Below, in pieces: positions 1 to 5,371 of a stretch of DNA of 6,127 nt. Under the pieces are notes generated by a model. The model searched no databases, was not told where the DNA came from, and worked only from the letters and a program-made list of their open reading frames with translations. A program made the translations under genes and the position numbers. How positions within the stretch are numbered: position 1 is the stretch's first letter; every line of letters begins with the position of its first letter. Location: contig JAGXHB010000243.1 of NCBI GenBank assembly GCA_024636425.1, positions 1 through 6,127 of the forward strand, written 5' to 3'. Origin of the DNA: Roseobacter sp. GTDB taxonomy: Bacteria > Pseudomonadota > Alphaproteobacteria > Rhodobacterales > Rhodobacteraceae.

Positions 1-189
1 AGTATCGGTCATGTGCAACTGATAGGCCCGAAGATCATCTGGTGTGGCGGTATCGGGCGAGCGTCCGAGAAATCCAGCAAAATCCTTGACCGCCCTTATA
101 TGCGCCTTCTGGGCCTTGTCTCCCATACCGTGGATGCGCATATCTTCCAACATCCGCTCACGTAGCGGGGTCATCTTCTCGTTTGCCAT
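1..189 (-). CDS. Tyrosine recombinase/integrase, N-terminal fragment (cut by window edge)
   Basis: The minus-strand reading frame opens at the ATG at 189-187 and stays open for 63 codons to the left edge. The protein begins MANEKMTPLRERMLEDMRI and continues through AHIRAVKDFAGFLGRSPD and DDLRAYQLHM. This is the SAM-like core-binding domain found at the N-terminus of tyrosine recombinases that track with IS91-type transposases in Proteobacteria. The catalytic domain (R-H-R-Y residues) would lie outside the window, so activity cannot be judged. A perfect AGGAGG ribosome site six bases upstream of the ATG supports this start. By family knowledge an IS91-type transposase gene would be expected next, beyond base 1. 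The family call is by recognition of the N-terminal sequence and is fairly secure; the IS91 association is inference. Confidence 0.85.
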   Translation of the reverse strand, partial: MANEKMTPLRERMLEDMRIHGMGDKAQKAHIRAVKDFAGFLGRSPDTATPDDLRAYQLHMTDT

Positions 190-194
190 GAGAA

Positions 195-200
195 CCTCCT
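195..200 (-). promoter_or_regulatory. Ribosome binding site of the left-edge recombinase
   Basis: On the minus strand AGGAGG lies five bases before the spacer end and ATG at 189, a perfect anti-Shine-Dalgarno match. It fixes the start of the truncated recombinase. Confidence 0.75.
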
Positions 201-330
201 GTTTGACGTTTGAGAAGTCCCAATCGTCATGCAGGTGCGTCAGATATCAAAATGCGCTGCGTTCAGGGCAAACACGCTACACACGCAACAAGCGCCATTG
301 CCGCGCAGCGGCTTCGTCCTCGTCCGCTCA

Positions 331-378
331 GCAGACCTTTGGCAAACAAAAATGCTGCACAATGTATCGAAGGTCTGC
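331..378. repeat. Perfect 9-bp inverted repeat with 30-base centre
   Basis: The arms are GCAGACCTT (331-339) and AAGGTCTGC (370-378), separated by 30 bases. It lies upstream of the left-edge recombinase. It could be a structural end of a mobile element, a recombinase site or chance; there is no T-tract, so a terminator is unlikely. Confidence 0.4.
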
Positions 379-449
379 TTCGGTGAAGCTGCAACGCAGC
401 GCTTGGATATCTGGCCAACGGCAGGTCTGGGCCGAGAGTACATGACGTC

Positions 450-1397
450 TTAGATTGGCGGTGCAGCCCTCTCGGTGACCAACGTTCTGGCCGTGACCCT
501 TTCACGGTGTATCATATACAGCCCCGCACAGATGATGACGACGATGCCAATCAGACTCAGGGAATTCGGAAAATCTTGGAAAACTAGATATCCGAAGAGG
601 GTGGCCACCGGCAGCTCCAAGTACTGCAAAGGGGCCAAGGTCGCCGAAGGTGCCATCGACAGAGCATAAGTCATCATTATGTGGCTTAATGTGGCAAAGA
701 AACCAACTCCCAACAGCCACAGCCACGCAATGCCTATGGGCCAAACAGGATCAAGCAGTTCAGAGCCTGATCCTTGAGCCAACATCATCAAAGGATAGCA
801 CATCAAGCTTGCGATCAGGCCTGTGTGAAACTGCAAGGTCACGGGATGAACCTTACGTGAAAGCCCACGGGTGACGAGAATATAAAATGCAAAGGCTACG
901 GCGGTCCCAAGTGGAAAAAGCGCCACAGCACCAAAGGCGGCGAAGCTGGGCTGGATCACGAACAAGACCCCGACGAACCCCACGATGGCGGCTCCCACGC
1001 GGCGGGCCCCAACATCTTCCCCCAGATAGAATTTGCCCACGAGCAAGACAATGAACGGGGCAACAAAGACGATCGCTAGCGCATCAGCAAGAGGCATCAC
1101 GCTGATTGCTGCGATGAAACAAAACGTTGCAACAAGCAAAAACAGCGCTCGACAGAACAGTGCCATCCATTGACCGCGCGCCACTCGGGGCGACAAGTCC
1201 ATGACCCAAAGGAACGGTGCCATCAACGCGCATTGCACTACAAAGCGAGCCGTGGTGATCTGTCCAACGGGAATGCTGTGAGATGCAAGCTTGGCCGCTA
1301 CATCAAGCAAGGGAGCGGTCAAACAAAATCCCAGCATCAGCGCGACCCCAGTTAGAATGCGGTCCGTAGTGATGTTTGAAGATGCGGTGATTGTCAT
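450..1397 (-). CDS. DMT superfamily (EamA) drug/metabolite transporter
   Basis: This is an integral inner-membrane transporter of about 315 residues with ten predicted hydrophobic helices arranged as two EamA repeats, roughly residues 14-145 and 155-290. Typical repeat ends are seen: PLADALAIVFVAPFIVLL followed by GKFYLGEDVGARR in the first half, and MAPSATLAPLQYLELPVATL followed by GIVVIICAGLYMIHRE in the second. The family exports or takes up small metabolites; the substrate cannot be read from the sequence. The frame is open further upstream to an ATG at 1478, with another ATG at 1433. I prefer the ATG at 1397 (MTITASSN) because the first helix then begins at a usual distance, although no strong ribosome site precedes any of the three. 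It is transcribed toward the left-edge recombinase and separated from cysA by about 700 non-coding bases, so it is probably not part of the sulfate operon. Confidence 0.88.
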   Translation of the reverse strand: MTITASSNITTDRILTGVALMLGFCLTAPLLDVAAKLASHSIPVGQITTARFVVQCALMAPFLWVMDLSPRVARGQWMALFCRALFLLVATFCFIAAISVMPLADALAIVFVAPFIVLLVGKFYLGEDVGARRVGAAIVGFVGVLFVIQPSFAAFGAVALFPLGTAVAFAFYILVTRGLSRKVHPVTLQFHTGLIASLMCYPLMMLAQGSGSELLDPVWPIGIAWLWLLGVGFFATLSHIMMTYALSMAPSATLAPLQYLELPVATLFGYLVFQDFPNSLSLIGIVVIICAGLYMIHRERVTARTLVTERAAPPI

Positions 1398-1478
1398 GTT
1401 GCCACATAAGGATATCACCAAACGCCCGTCCATCCTCAATATGACGCGAGCTTGAAGAAAAGAGTGCCGCGGTATCAT

Positions 1479-2175
1479 CTACTTTGAGCCGGAAAACGGT
1501 CGGTTTTCCATTTGAAGCTTATCGCATTTAGGCCATGCAGCGCAGGTGGTGAAAACCTGCCAATGCTGCTATGGCTTACCATCGTCCGCTCACTGGGAAC
1601 TGAACCGGAGTTCATTAAGCTGTGGCCGATGTCTAAGAAGGTGAAGGTTTTCTGATGCGGGTCGCGGCGGATTGCGGACATTCGCTGCCGGTGCGTTGCA
1701 TTTCGGTTGTTCCGAGTGAGCAGTCGTTCCTGATTACATAAACTAAAATAACTTTCGCGATGTGGCGAGATCAATATGTCCCATGCTATCGGCGCGATCC
1801 TATCGACGAGGCGGGGCTCTGCGCGCTCGAGCCAGTAGTGTTGTGCCGGATCTTTGCCCCATTCAGGGGCCGCTGGGAGGCCAGTGCGCAAGCAAGACTG
1901 GCGACGACTGCGTCGAACTCTGTAGATGACAAGCCGCAATCGCGATGCAGTAGAACGAGTATCGAAAGCACCGTGTCGGGCGAGAGATGATTCTGTAACA
2001 GGATAAAGTGACGGTGCCAGCCAGCCGGACATACTACCCAAGTGCCTGAGCAATTTGGACCCACCTCCGTGGCACAAGAACGACTGGGTCCGCAGGGTCG
2101 GCACTGTTGTTGTGATATGGGATAGCGCCCAGATCATCCACCGCCGTCGCATTCCATAGCCTACCACGGCAAAGC
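1479..2175. other. ~700-base stretch without a convincing gene; possible gene remnants
   Basis: A 234-codon minus-strand frame runs through this stretch, but its protein is rich in Arg/Ser/His/Trp, has no recognisable domain and begins right at the cysA stop, so I do not accept it as a gene. A different minus frame at about 1786-2064 has a more protein-like central run (for example SPDTVLSILVLLHRDCG, then STEFDAVVASLACALAS) and better third-position GC. Another frame at about 2034-2165 reads DDLGAIPYHNNSADPADP, then VVLVPRRWVQIAQAL. These may be decayed fragments of unrelated genes, but I cannot name them. No tRNA, terminal repeat of a known insertion sequence or CRISPR repeat is seen. Confidence 0.45.
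1491..1509. repeat. 7-bp perfect hairpin upstream of the exporter gene
   Basis: GGAAAAC (1491-1497) and GTTTTCC (1503-1509) flank a 5-base centre. It lies just upstream of the longest exporter reading frame. It could be an operator or an RNA hairpin; it lacks a T-tract, so it does not look like a Rho-independent terminator. Confidence 0.35.
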
Positions 2176-2895
2176 TCACGCTGCGGTGAAGTCGCGCACG
2201 AAGTCGCTGGCGGGCTTCGCGCGGATTTCAGCTGGCTTCCCGACCTGCTCGATACGCCCCATCGACATGACGACGACAAGATCAGCGAGCTCCATCGCCT
2301 CCTCCTGGTCGTGGGTCACGAAGACGGTGGTCAGGCCCGTCCGGTCATGGATTTCCCGCAGGCCCTGGCGCAGTTCCTTGCGTACTTTGGCATCCAAAGC
2401 GCCGAAGGGCTCGTCCAGCAGCAGTATGCGCGGCTCGATGGCGAGCGCGCGGGCCAGCGCCACGCGCTGGCGTTGCCCGCCTGACAGCTGGCTGGTGTAG
2501 CGTGGGCCGATGTCGGGCAGCTGGATCAGATCCAATAGCTTGTTCACCCGGCGGCCGATCTCGGCCTCGGTCGGGCGTTCGCGGCGTTTGCGGGCGCGCA
2601 GTCCGTAGGCGATGTTCTCGAACACGGTCATGTGCTTGAAGAGCGCGTAGGACTGGAACACGAAGCCCGCGCGACGTTCCTGCACCGAAAGCCCGGTAGC
2701 ATCTTCCCCACTAAAAAGCACCCGGCCAGAAGTTGGAAATTCCAACCCGCCCAGGATGCGCAACAGCGTCGTCTTTCCGGAGCCCGAGGGCCCGAGTAGA
2801 GCCACCAGTGCGCCAGAGGGCATCGACAGGGACACCGGATACAGCGCCCGTGTTTGGCCGAATTCCTTGGCCAGTTCTTCAATCTCGATATTCAT
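2176..2895 (-). CDS. cysA: Sulfate/thiosulfate ABC transporter ATPase CysA, short form lacking the C-terminal domain
   Basis: This is the cytoplasmic ATPase that powers sulfate import through the CysT/CysW permease pair. All ABC motifs are present: Walker A GPSGSGKTT (35-43), Q-loop Gln80, signature LSGGQRQR (136-143), Walker B ILLLDE (156-161), the GALD D-loop (164-167) and switch His194 in VTHDQEEAMELAD. The product is 239 residues and stops just after the nucleotide-binding domain (PASDFVRDFTAA). CysA proteins are usually about 350 residues, with a TOBE-like regulatory domain at the end, so roughly 110 residues are absent. This may be a truncation by rearrangement or a natural short form; no TOBE-like sequence is visible downstream in any frame. 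It begins 15 bases after cysW, with AGGA eight bases before the ATG. Specificity for sulfate is taken from the cysW neighbour and the CysA-like core. Confidence 0.87.
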   Translation of the reverse strand: MNIEIEELAKEFGQTRALYPVSLSMPSGALVALLGPSGSGKTTLLRILGGLEFPTSGRVLFSGEDATGLSVQERRAGFVFQSYALFKHMTVFENIAYGLRARKRRERPTEAEIGRRVNKLLDLIQLPDIGPRYTSQLSGGQRQRVALARALAIEPRILLLDEPFGALDAKVRKELRQGLREIHDRTGLTTVFVTHDQEEAMELADLVVVMSMGRIEQVGKPAEIRAKPASDFVRDFTAA

Positions 2896-2903
2896 GGGTC
2901 AGT

Positions 2904-2910
2904 TCCTTTT
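2904..2910 (-). promoter_or_regulatory. Ribosome binding site of cysA
   Basis: AAAAGGA on the minus strand lies eight bases before the cysA ATG, within the 15-base gap after cysW. It supports the chosen start and cotranscription. Confidence 0.6.
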
Positions 2911-3774
2911 TCAATGACGTCGCGTGGCGGCCAGCACATCTGCATGGCGCCATTCGAGCAAGGATTTCAAAAGCAGTGTCAAAAGCGCTAGCATCGCCAG
3001 CACGGCAGCCAGCGTGAAGGCTGCGACAGAGAGGTATTCGTTGTAGAACATCTCAACCATCGTCGGCATGGTCGCCGTCTGACCTCGGATTTTGCCCGAG
3101 ACGACGGCAACCGCGCCGAATTCTCCCATGGCACGTGCGTTGCACAGCAGGATGCCATAGAGCAGCGCCCAACGGATGTTGGGCAGAGTGACAATGAAGA
3201 AGATCCGCCAGCCCGAAGCCCCCAGCGTCAGGGCTGCCTCTTCCTCGGCGCGGCCCTGTTCGATCATCACCGGGATGATTTCGCGTGCGACGAACGGAAA
3301 CGTCACGAAGAGCGTGGCCAGCACGATCCCAGGAAAGGCAAAGACGATGGGCATGTCGTTGGCGATCAGCCAGCCACCAAGCGTGGAGTTCGCGCCGAAC
3401 AGCAGCACCAGCATCAGACCCGCAACGACCGGAGAAACCGAGAATGGAAGGTCTATCAGAGTCATCACGAAGGACTTGGCCGGGAAGTCGAATTTGGTGA
3501 TTGCCCAGGCCGCCGCAATGCCAAAGGCCGCGTTGATGGGCACGGCGATGGCCGCGATGGTCAGCGTCATGCGGATCGCAGCCTGTGCATCCGGCAGCCG
3601 AAGGGTGTCGATGCTCGCCAGCCAGCCCTGTTTTAGCGCCTCTGCAAAGACGGTTACAAGCGGCGCAAACAGGAACAGCGCCACGAAGACAAGCGCGACA
3701 CCTATCGCAAGATACCGGACCAGTGGTGGCTCGGAGGTGACGGGCACGGCGCGAGTGTAAGCGATCTCAGACAT
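2911..3774 (-). CDS. cysW: Sulfate ABC transporter permease CysW
   Basis: This is one of the two inner-membrane permeases of the sulfate/thiosulfate importer; it normally pairs with CysT and docks on CysA. At 287 residues it has the normal family length. The first helix is around residues 20-45 (YLAIGVALVFVALFLFAPLV). The family stretch DLPFSVSPVVAGLMLVLLFG lies at 108-127. The cytoplasmic EAA loop, which contacts the ATPase, is EEEAALTLGASGWRIFFIV (177-195), followed by ARAMGEFGAVAVVSGKIRGQ, which is diagnostic of CysW. The ATG overlaps the stop of the upstream chimeric gene by 8 bases, and GGAGGA lies within the end of that gene, indicating translational coupling. The protein looks intact, but its partner CysT is missing its N-terminal two thirds in this window, so a functional heterodimer is unlikely unless another cysT exists in the genome. 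Confidence 0.95.
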   Translation of the reverse strand: MSEIAYTRAVPVTSEPPLVRYLAIGVALVFVALFLFAPLVTVFAEALKQGWLASIDTLRLPDAQAAIRMTLTIAAIAVPINAAFGIAAAWAITKFDFPAKSFVMTLIDLPFSVSPVVAGLMLVLLFGANSTLGGWLIANDMPIVFAFPGIVLATLFVTFPFVAREIIPVMIEQGRAEEEAALTLGASGWRIFFIVTLPNIRWALLYGILLCNARAMGEFGAVAVVSGKIRGQTATMPTMVEMFYNEYLSVAAFTLAAVLAMLALLTLLLKSLLEWRHADVLAATRRH

Positions 3775-4552
3775 TTCCCATCCTCCGTCTGCTCCAGACC
3801 TGTATGATGTTGATCATCAGCAGCATCGCAAAAGAGATGACCAGCATGGCGATGCCGATGGCAGCTGCGGCGTCGTAGTTATATTCCTCAAGCCGGATCA
3901 CGATCAGCAGAGGGGCGATTTCCGTCAGGTTCGGGATGTTACCCGCGATGAAGATGACCGATCCGTATTCTCCCACCGACCGCGCCAGCGCGAGCGCGAA
4001 CCCGGTCAACAGCGCGGGCGTAAGCGTCGGCAGGATGACCCGGCGAAGCGTACCGGTGCGTTCAGAAATCGTGTCGATATCAGCCGAAAGTGCCAGCGTC
4101 ACCACCGTCGCGTCCAGCCCGTCGATCACCGCACGCGCCTGTGCGCCCGCACCGCCGTGTGATTGCTGGATGGTGACTGGCACATTGCCCTGCGCGGTCC
4201 ACCACGCGTTGAACAATTCATTGTATTCGCGATAGAATTCCCGTGTTGGATCATAGGAGACGTTGAGGATCTCGATGCTGTCCTGCGCGGACGCAGGTGC
4301 CGCTCCTCCGAAGGCGAGACCAAAAGCCGCGACCGTGGCCAGAAGCCCACCCCGAGAATATCCGCCCGCCAAGGCCTTCCGCCACGCGCCCTGAAAGGGC
4401 GTGATATGTGCCTTTGGCGTTTCGCGTGCCGTGACCGGACGACCCGACAAGCGCGTATGGCCTGTGTCGATTTCGATCCGGCCGTCGCCGAGACTTCGGA
4501 TGAATGTGCCGTGGGCGAGCGAGTGCGCGCCGATCTGAATGGTATGATACAT
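3767..4552 (-). CDS. cysT: Chimeric Sbp-CysT gene: start of sulfate-binding protein fused in frame to end of permease CysT
   Basis: The 261-residue product joins parts of two genes. Residues 1-60 are unrecognised. Residues 61-89 look like a Sec signal peptide (GGLLATVAAFGLAFGGAAPA, cleavage near ASA/QD). Residues 90-167 match the N-terminus of periplasmic sulfate-binding protein: IEILNVSYDPTREFYREYN, then the ligand-loop stretch QSHGGAGAQARAVIDGL, then VVTLALSADIDTISERTG. From residue 168 the sequence is the C-terminal third of CysT: TLRRVILPTLTPALLTGFAL, then ARSVGEYGSVIFIAGN and a last helix ending in SRRRMGNV. The join is at about 4051. About 240 residues of Sbp and about 185 of CysT are missing, including most permease helices. 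Start chosen at 4552 because AAAGGA precedes it by six bases; the frame is open further upstream. The product is unlikely to bind or transport sulfate, so it is functionally a pseudogene although open. Confidence 0.88.
   Translation of the reverse strand: MYHTIQIGAHSLAHGTFIRSLGDGRIEIDTGHTRLSGRPVTARETPKAHITPFQGAWRKALAGGYSRGGLLATVAAFGLAFGGAAPASAQDSIEILNVSYDPTREFYREYNELFNAWWTAQGNVPVTIQQSHGGAGAQARAVIDGLDATVVTLALSADIDTISERTGTLRRVILPTLTPALLTGFALALARSVGEYGSVIFIAGNIPNLTEIAPLLIVIRLEEYNYDAAAAIGIAMLVISFAMLLMINIIQVWSRRRMGNV
3781..3786 (-). promoter_or_regulatory. Ribosome binding site of cysW inside the end of the chimeric gene
   Basis: GGAGGA on the minus strand lies six bases before the cysW ATG and inside the last codons of the upstream gene. 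With the 8-base stop/start overlap it points to coupled translation and shows that the ancestral cysT-cysW junction is preserved. Confidence 0.65.
4048..4058 (-). other. Apparent deletion junction between sbp and cysT
   Basis: On the minus strand the codons for Ser-Glu-Arg-Thr-Gly belong to the sulfate-binding protein, and the next ones, Thr-Leu-Arg-Arg-Val-Ile-Leu-Pro, belong to CysT. The change of homology falls on ACCGGTACG at 4049-4057. By comparison with usual family lengths, about 1.3 kb is missing. No insertion sequence remains at the join. The exact base cannot be set without an intact relative for comparison. Confidence 0.7.
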
Positions 4553-4558
4553 GGCCTG

Positions 4559-4564
4559 TCCTTT
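4559..4564 (-). promoter_or_regulatory. Ribosome binding site of the chimeric sbp-cysT gene
   Basis: AAAGGA on the minus strand lies six bases before the ATG at 4552. It is the best ribosome site in this frame, and it selects this start over upstream in-frame codons that lie inside the Rrf2 gene region. Confidence 0.6.
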
Positions 4565-4662
4565 GCTGATCCCTGTCGAACTCTGGTGCCAGGTCGGCGG
4601 GGCAACGTGTCCGGAGGGATCACCCCTTCCCGAGACGCGCCACCAGCGCCGCCTGACACCCA

Positions 4663-4687
4663 AATAACGACAGAGTTGGTCGTGATT
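4663..4687. promoter_or_regulatory. Proximal 25-bp dyad, candidate Rrf2 operator
   Basis: On the minus strand the site reads AATCACGAC-N7-GTCGTTATT; the arms match at eight of nine positions. It lies in the gap between the Rrf2 regulator gene and the operon, about 110 bases before the chimeric gene. Rrf2 proteins bind extended dyads of about this size in promoters they control. That this is the site of the neighbouring Rrf2 protein is inference. Confidence 0.5.
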
Positions 4688-4698
4688 AGCAAAGGAGA

Positions 4699-4723
4699 AA
4701 TCAGGCTCTTTTTTGTCGTGATT
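4699..4723. promoter_or_regulatory. Distal 25-bp dyad, candidate Rrf2 operator overlapping the -10 box
   Basis: On the minus strand it reads AATCACGAC-N7-AGCCTGATT. The left arm is identical to that of the proximal dyad, the N7 spacing is the same, and the right arm matches the perfect complement at six of nine positions. The centres of the two dyads are 36 bases apart. It overlaps the TATAAT box, so binding here would be expected to repress. Confidence 0.42.
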
Positions 4724-4726
4724 ATA
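4721..4726 (-). promoter_or_regulatory. Putative -10 box of the sulfate operon promoter
   Basis: TATAAT on the minus strand, a perfect match to the sigma-70 -10 consensus, lies just after the Rrf2 gene stop. At 17 bases upstream there is only a poor -35 (CCGGCC) and no extended -10, so the promoter may need an activator or may not be real. Transcription from here would give a leader of about 160 bases containing the proximal dyad. Confidence 0.4.
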
Positions 4727-4731
4727 GAAGA

Positions 4732-5199
4732 TTATTCTCCCGCGGCCGGTTCCGAGAGCGGAAAATACTCGAGAGGCCGAACATCCCGTTGAAGATCGGC
4801 AAGCGTCAACGACTCGATCATCAGAATGTAGGTGGAATAGAAGTCGTGAAACACGGAGCGGACACGGCAGGTTTGCTCGTCTTTGCAATCCTCGCAGCGC
4901 TGGTAGGCCTTGCGCGACAAGCAAGGCAGCGGTGCCATCGGCCCATCGATCAGACGCAGAACCTGTGCGAGAGATACGGTCTTGGGCTCCTTGATCAGCT
5001 CATAGCCCCCCTTTCGCCCCCGTCTGCTGCCAATCAGGCCGGCACGCTTCAGGTCCAGCAGGATGTGTTCGAGGAACCGCTTTGGCGCGCCTGACTGGTC
5101 GGCGATTTCCTCGATGCGCAAGGCAGTTGCCTCGCCTGATTTCTCGTCAGCGAGAACGATGAGCGCCTTGAGCGCATACTTGGTCTTGTGCGTGATCAT
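4732..5199 (-). CDS. Rrf2-family transcriptional regulator with four-cysteine motif
   Basis: This is a 155-residue DNA-binding regulator. The N-terminal winged helix-turn-helix is typical of Rrf2: THKTKYALKALIVLADE (3-19), recognition region IEEIADQSGAPKRFLEHIL (29-47) and wing SRRGRKGGYEL (58-68). A C-terminal stretch carries Cys93, Cys102, Cys105 and Cys111, spaced C-X8-C-X2-C-X5-C. IscR uses three cysteines and a histidine to hold a [2Fe-2S] cluster; this spacing differs but could bind a cluster or react with thiols. Other Rrf2 proteins, such as CymR, control sulfur metabolism. The gene lies 179 bases upstream of, and on the same strand as, the sulfate transport genes, with candidate dyads in between. 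It is therefore likely their regulator, responding to cysteine, O-acetylserine or Fe-S status; the ligand is inference. The start gives the usual Rrf2 N-terminus. Confidence 0.93.
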   Translation of the reverse strand: MITHKTKYALKALIVLADEKSGEATALRIEEIADQSGAPKRFLEHILLDLKRAGLIGSRRGRKGGYELIKEPKTVSLAQVLRLIDGPMAPLPCLSRKAYQRCEDCKDEQTCRVRSVFHDFYSTYILMIESLTLADLQRDVRPLEYFPLSEPAAGE

Positions 5200-5285
5200 C
5201 GCCTGGATGTGGCCCTATAAAATTCGGCTAATAACATCAACAATATCAGGTTTTGAGCACAAAGCGAGAGCGAACACATAAACAC

Positions 5286-5328
5286 GATAAAGATGATCGA
5301 CATTTAGTAGAAATATGTCATCCTTATC
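5286..5328. repeat. 43-base inverted repeat, candidate operator or leader hairpin of the Lrp gene
   Basis: GATAAAGATGA (5286-5296) and TCATCCTTATC (5318-5328) are complementary at ten of eleven positions. Inside, GACAT (5299-5303) and ATGTC (5315-5319) give a second pairing. The element ends 43 bases before the Lrp start codon. Lrp/AsnC proteins commonly bind AT-rich palindromes and control their own gene, so autoregulation is plausible. Confidence 0.5.
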
Positions 5329-5361
5329 TTGAGTCGGCTGCAAAGGCCTTACAAGCCAGAG

Positions 5362-5367
5362 AGGAGG
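5362..5367 (+). promoter_or_regulatory. Ribosome binding site of the Lrp-family gene
   Basis: AGGAGG lies four bases before the ATG at 5372. It is a perfect match and fixes the start in preference to the other plus-strand frame that opens at 5329. Confidence 0.75.
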
Positions 5368-5371
5368 CGCA

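Larger units (their letters stand above)
190..449. other. Intergenic stretch between exporter and recombinase; possible mobile-element end
   Basis: No convincing gene is seen here: the short open frames on both strands lack family resemblance and ribosome sites. It contains a perfect 9-bp inverted repeat (GCAGACCTT at 331-339, AAGGTCTGC at 370-378) around a 30-base centre, and a small GCCGC-N3-GCGGC palindrome at 300-312. Because the recombinase at the left edge starts at 189, the outer end of a mobile element could lie in this stretch. No terminal sequence that I can name is visible. Confidence 0.4.
5200..5371. promoter_or_regulatory. Divergent promoter region between the Rrf2 and Lrp regulator genes
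   Basis: This AT-rich spacer must carry promoters in both directions. For the Lrp gene (plus) TTGAGC at 5253-5258 and CATAAA at 5277-5282 are 18 bases apart, each matching four of six consensus bases. For the Rrf2 gene (minus) TTGTTG (complement of 5238-5243) and TATAGG (complement of 5214-5219) are 18 apart, a weaker match. A long inverted repeat at 5286-5328 lies just downstream of the proposed Lrp promoter. All promoter calls here are by eye. Confidence 0.45.

Noticed and set aside
44..445. A 133-codon plus-strand open frame opposite the left recombinase
   Set aside because: Its first part is antisense to the recombinase N-terminus, which has a perfect ribosome site, and the remainder has no recognisable content.
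1542..1560. GCAGGT/ACCTGC hairpin with a 7-base loop
   Set aside because: A six-base stem is common by chance in this composition; there is no T-tract or gene boundary to give it meaning.
1475..2179. A 234-codon minus-strand open frame directly after cysA
   Set aside because: The protein has no recognisable domain, a skewed Arg/Ser/His/Trp content and no good ribosome site, and it starts across the cysA stop. It looks like a chance frame through decayed DNA.
3176..3760. A 194-codon plus-strand open frame opposite cysW
   Set aside because: It is the antisense shadow of cysW, low in complexity (Ala/Ser/Thr/Arg) and without a ribosome site.
4163..4792. A 209-codon plus-strand open frame opposite the operon start
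   Set aside because: It is antisense to the well-supported Sbp part and the Rrf2 end; its protein has no family resemblance. High-GC codon bias on the other strand explains it.
3767..4924. A longer version of the chimeric gene starting at 4924
   Set aside because: The added 124 codons run through the Rrf2 gene in another frame and are not protein-like. AAAGGA before the ATG at 4552 supports the shorter start.
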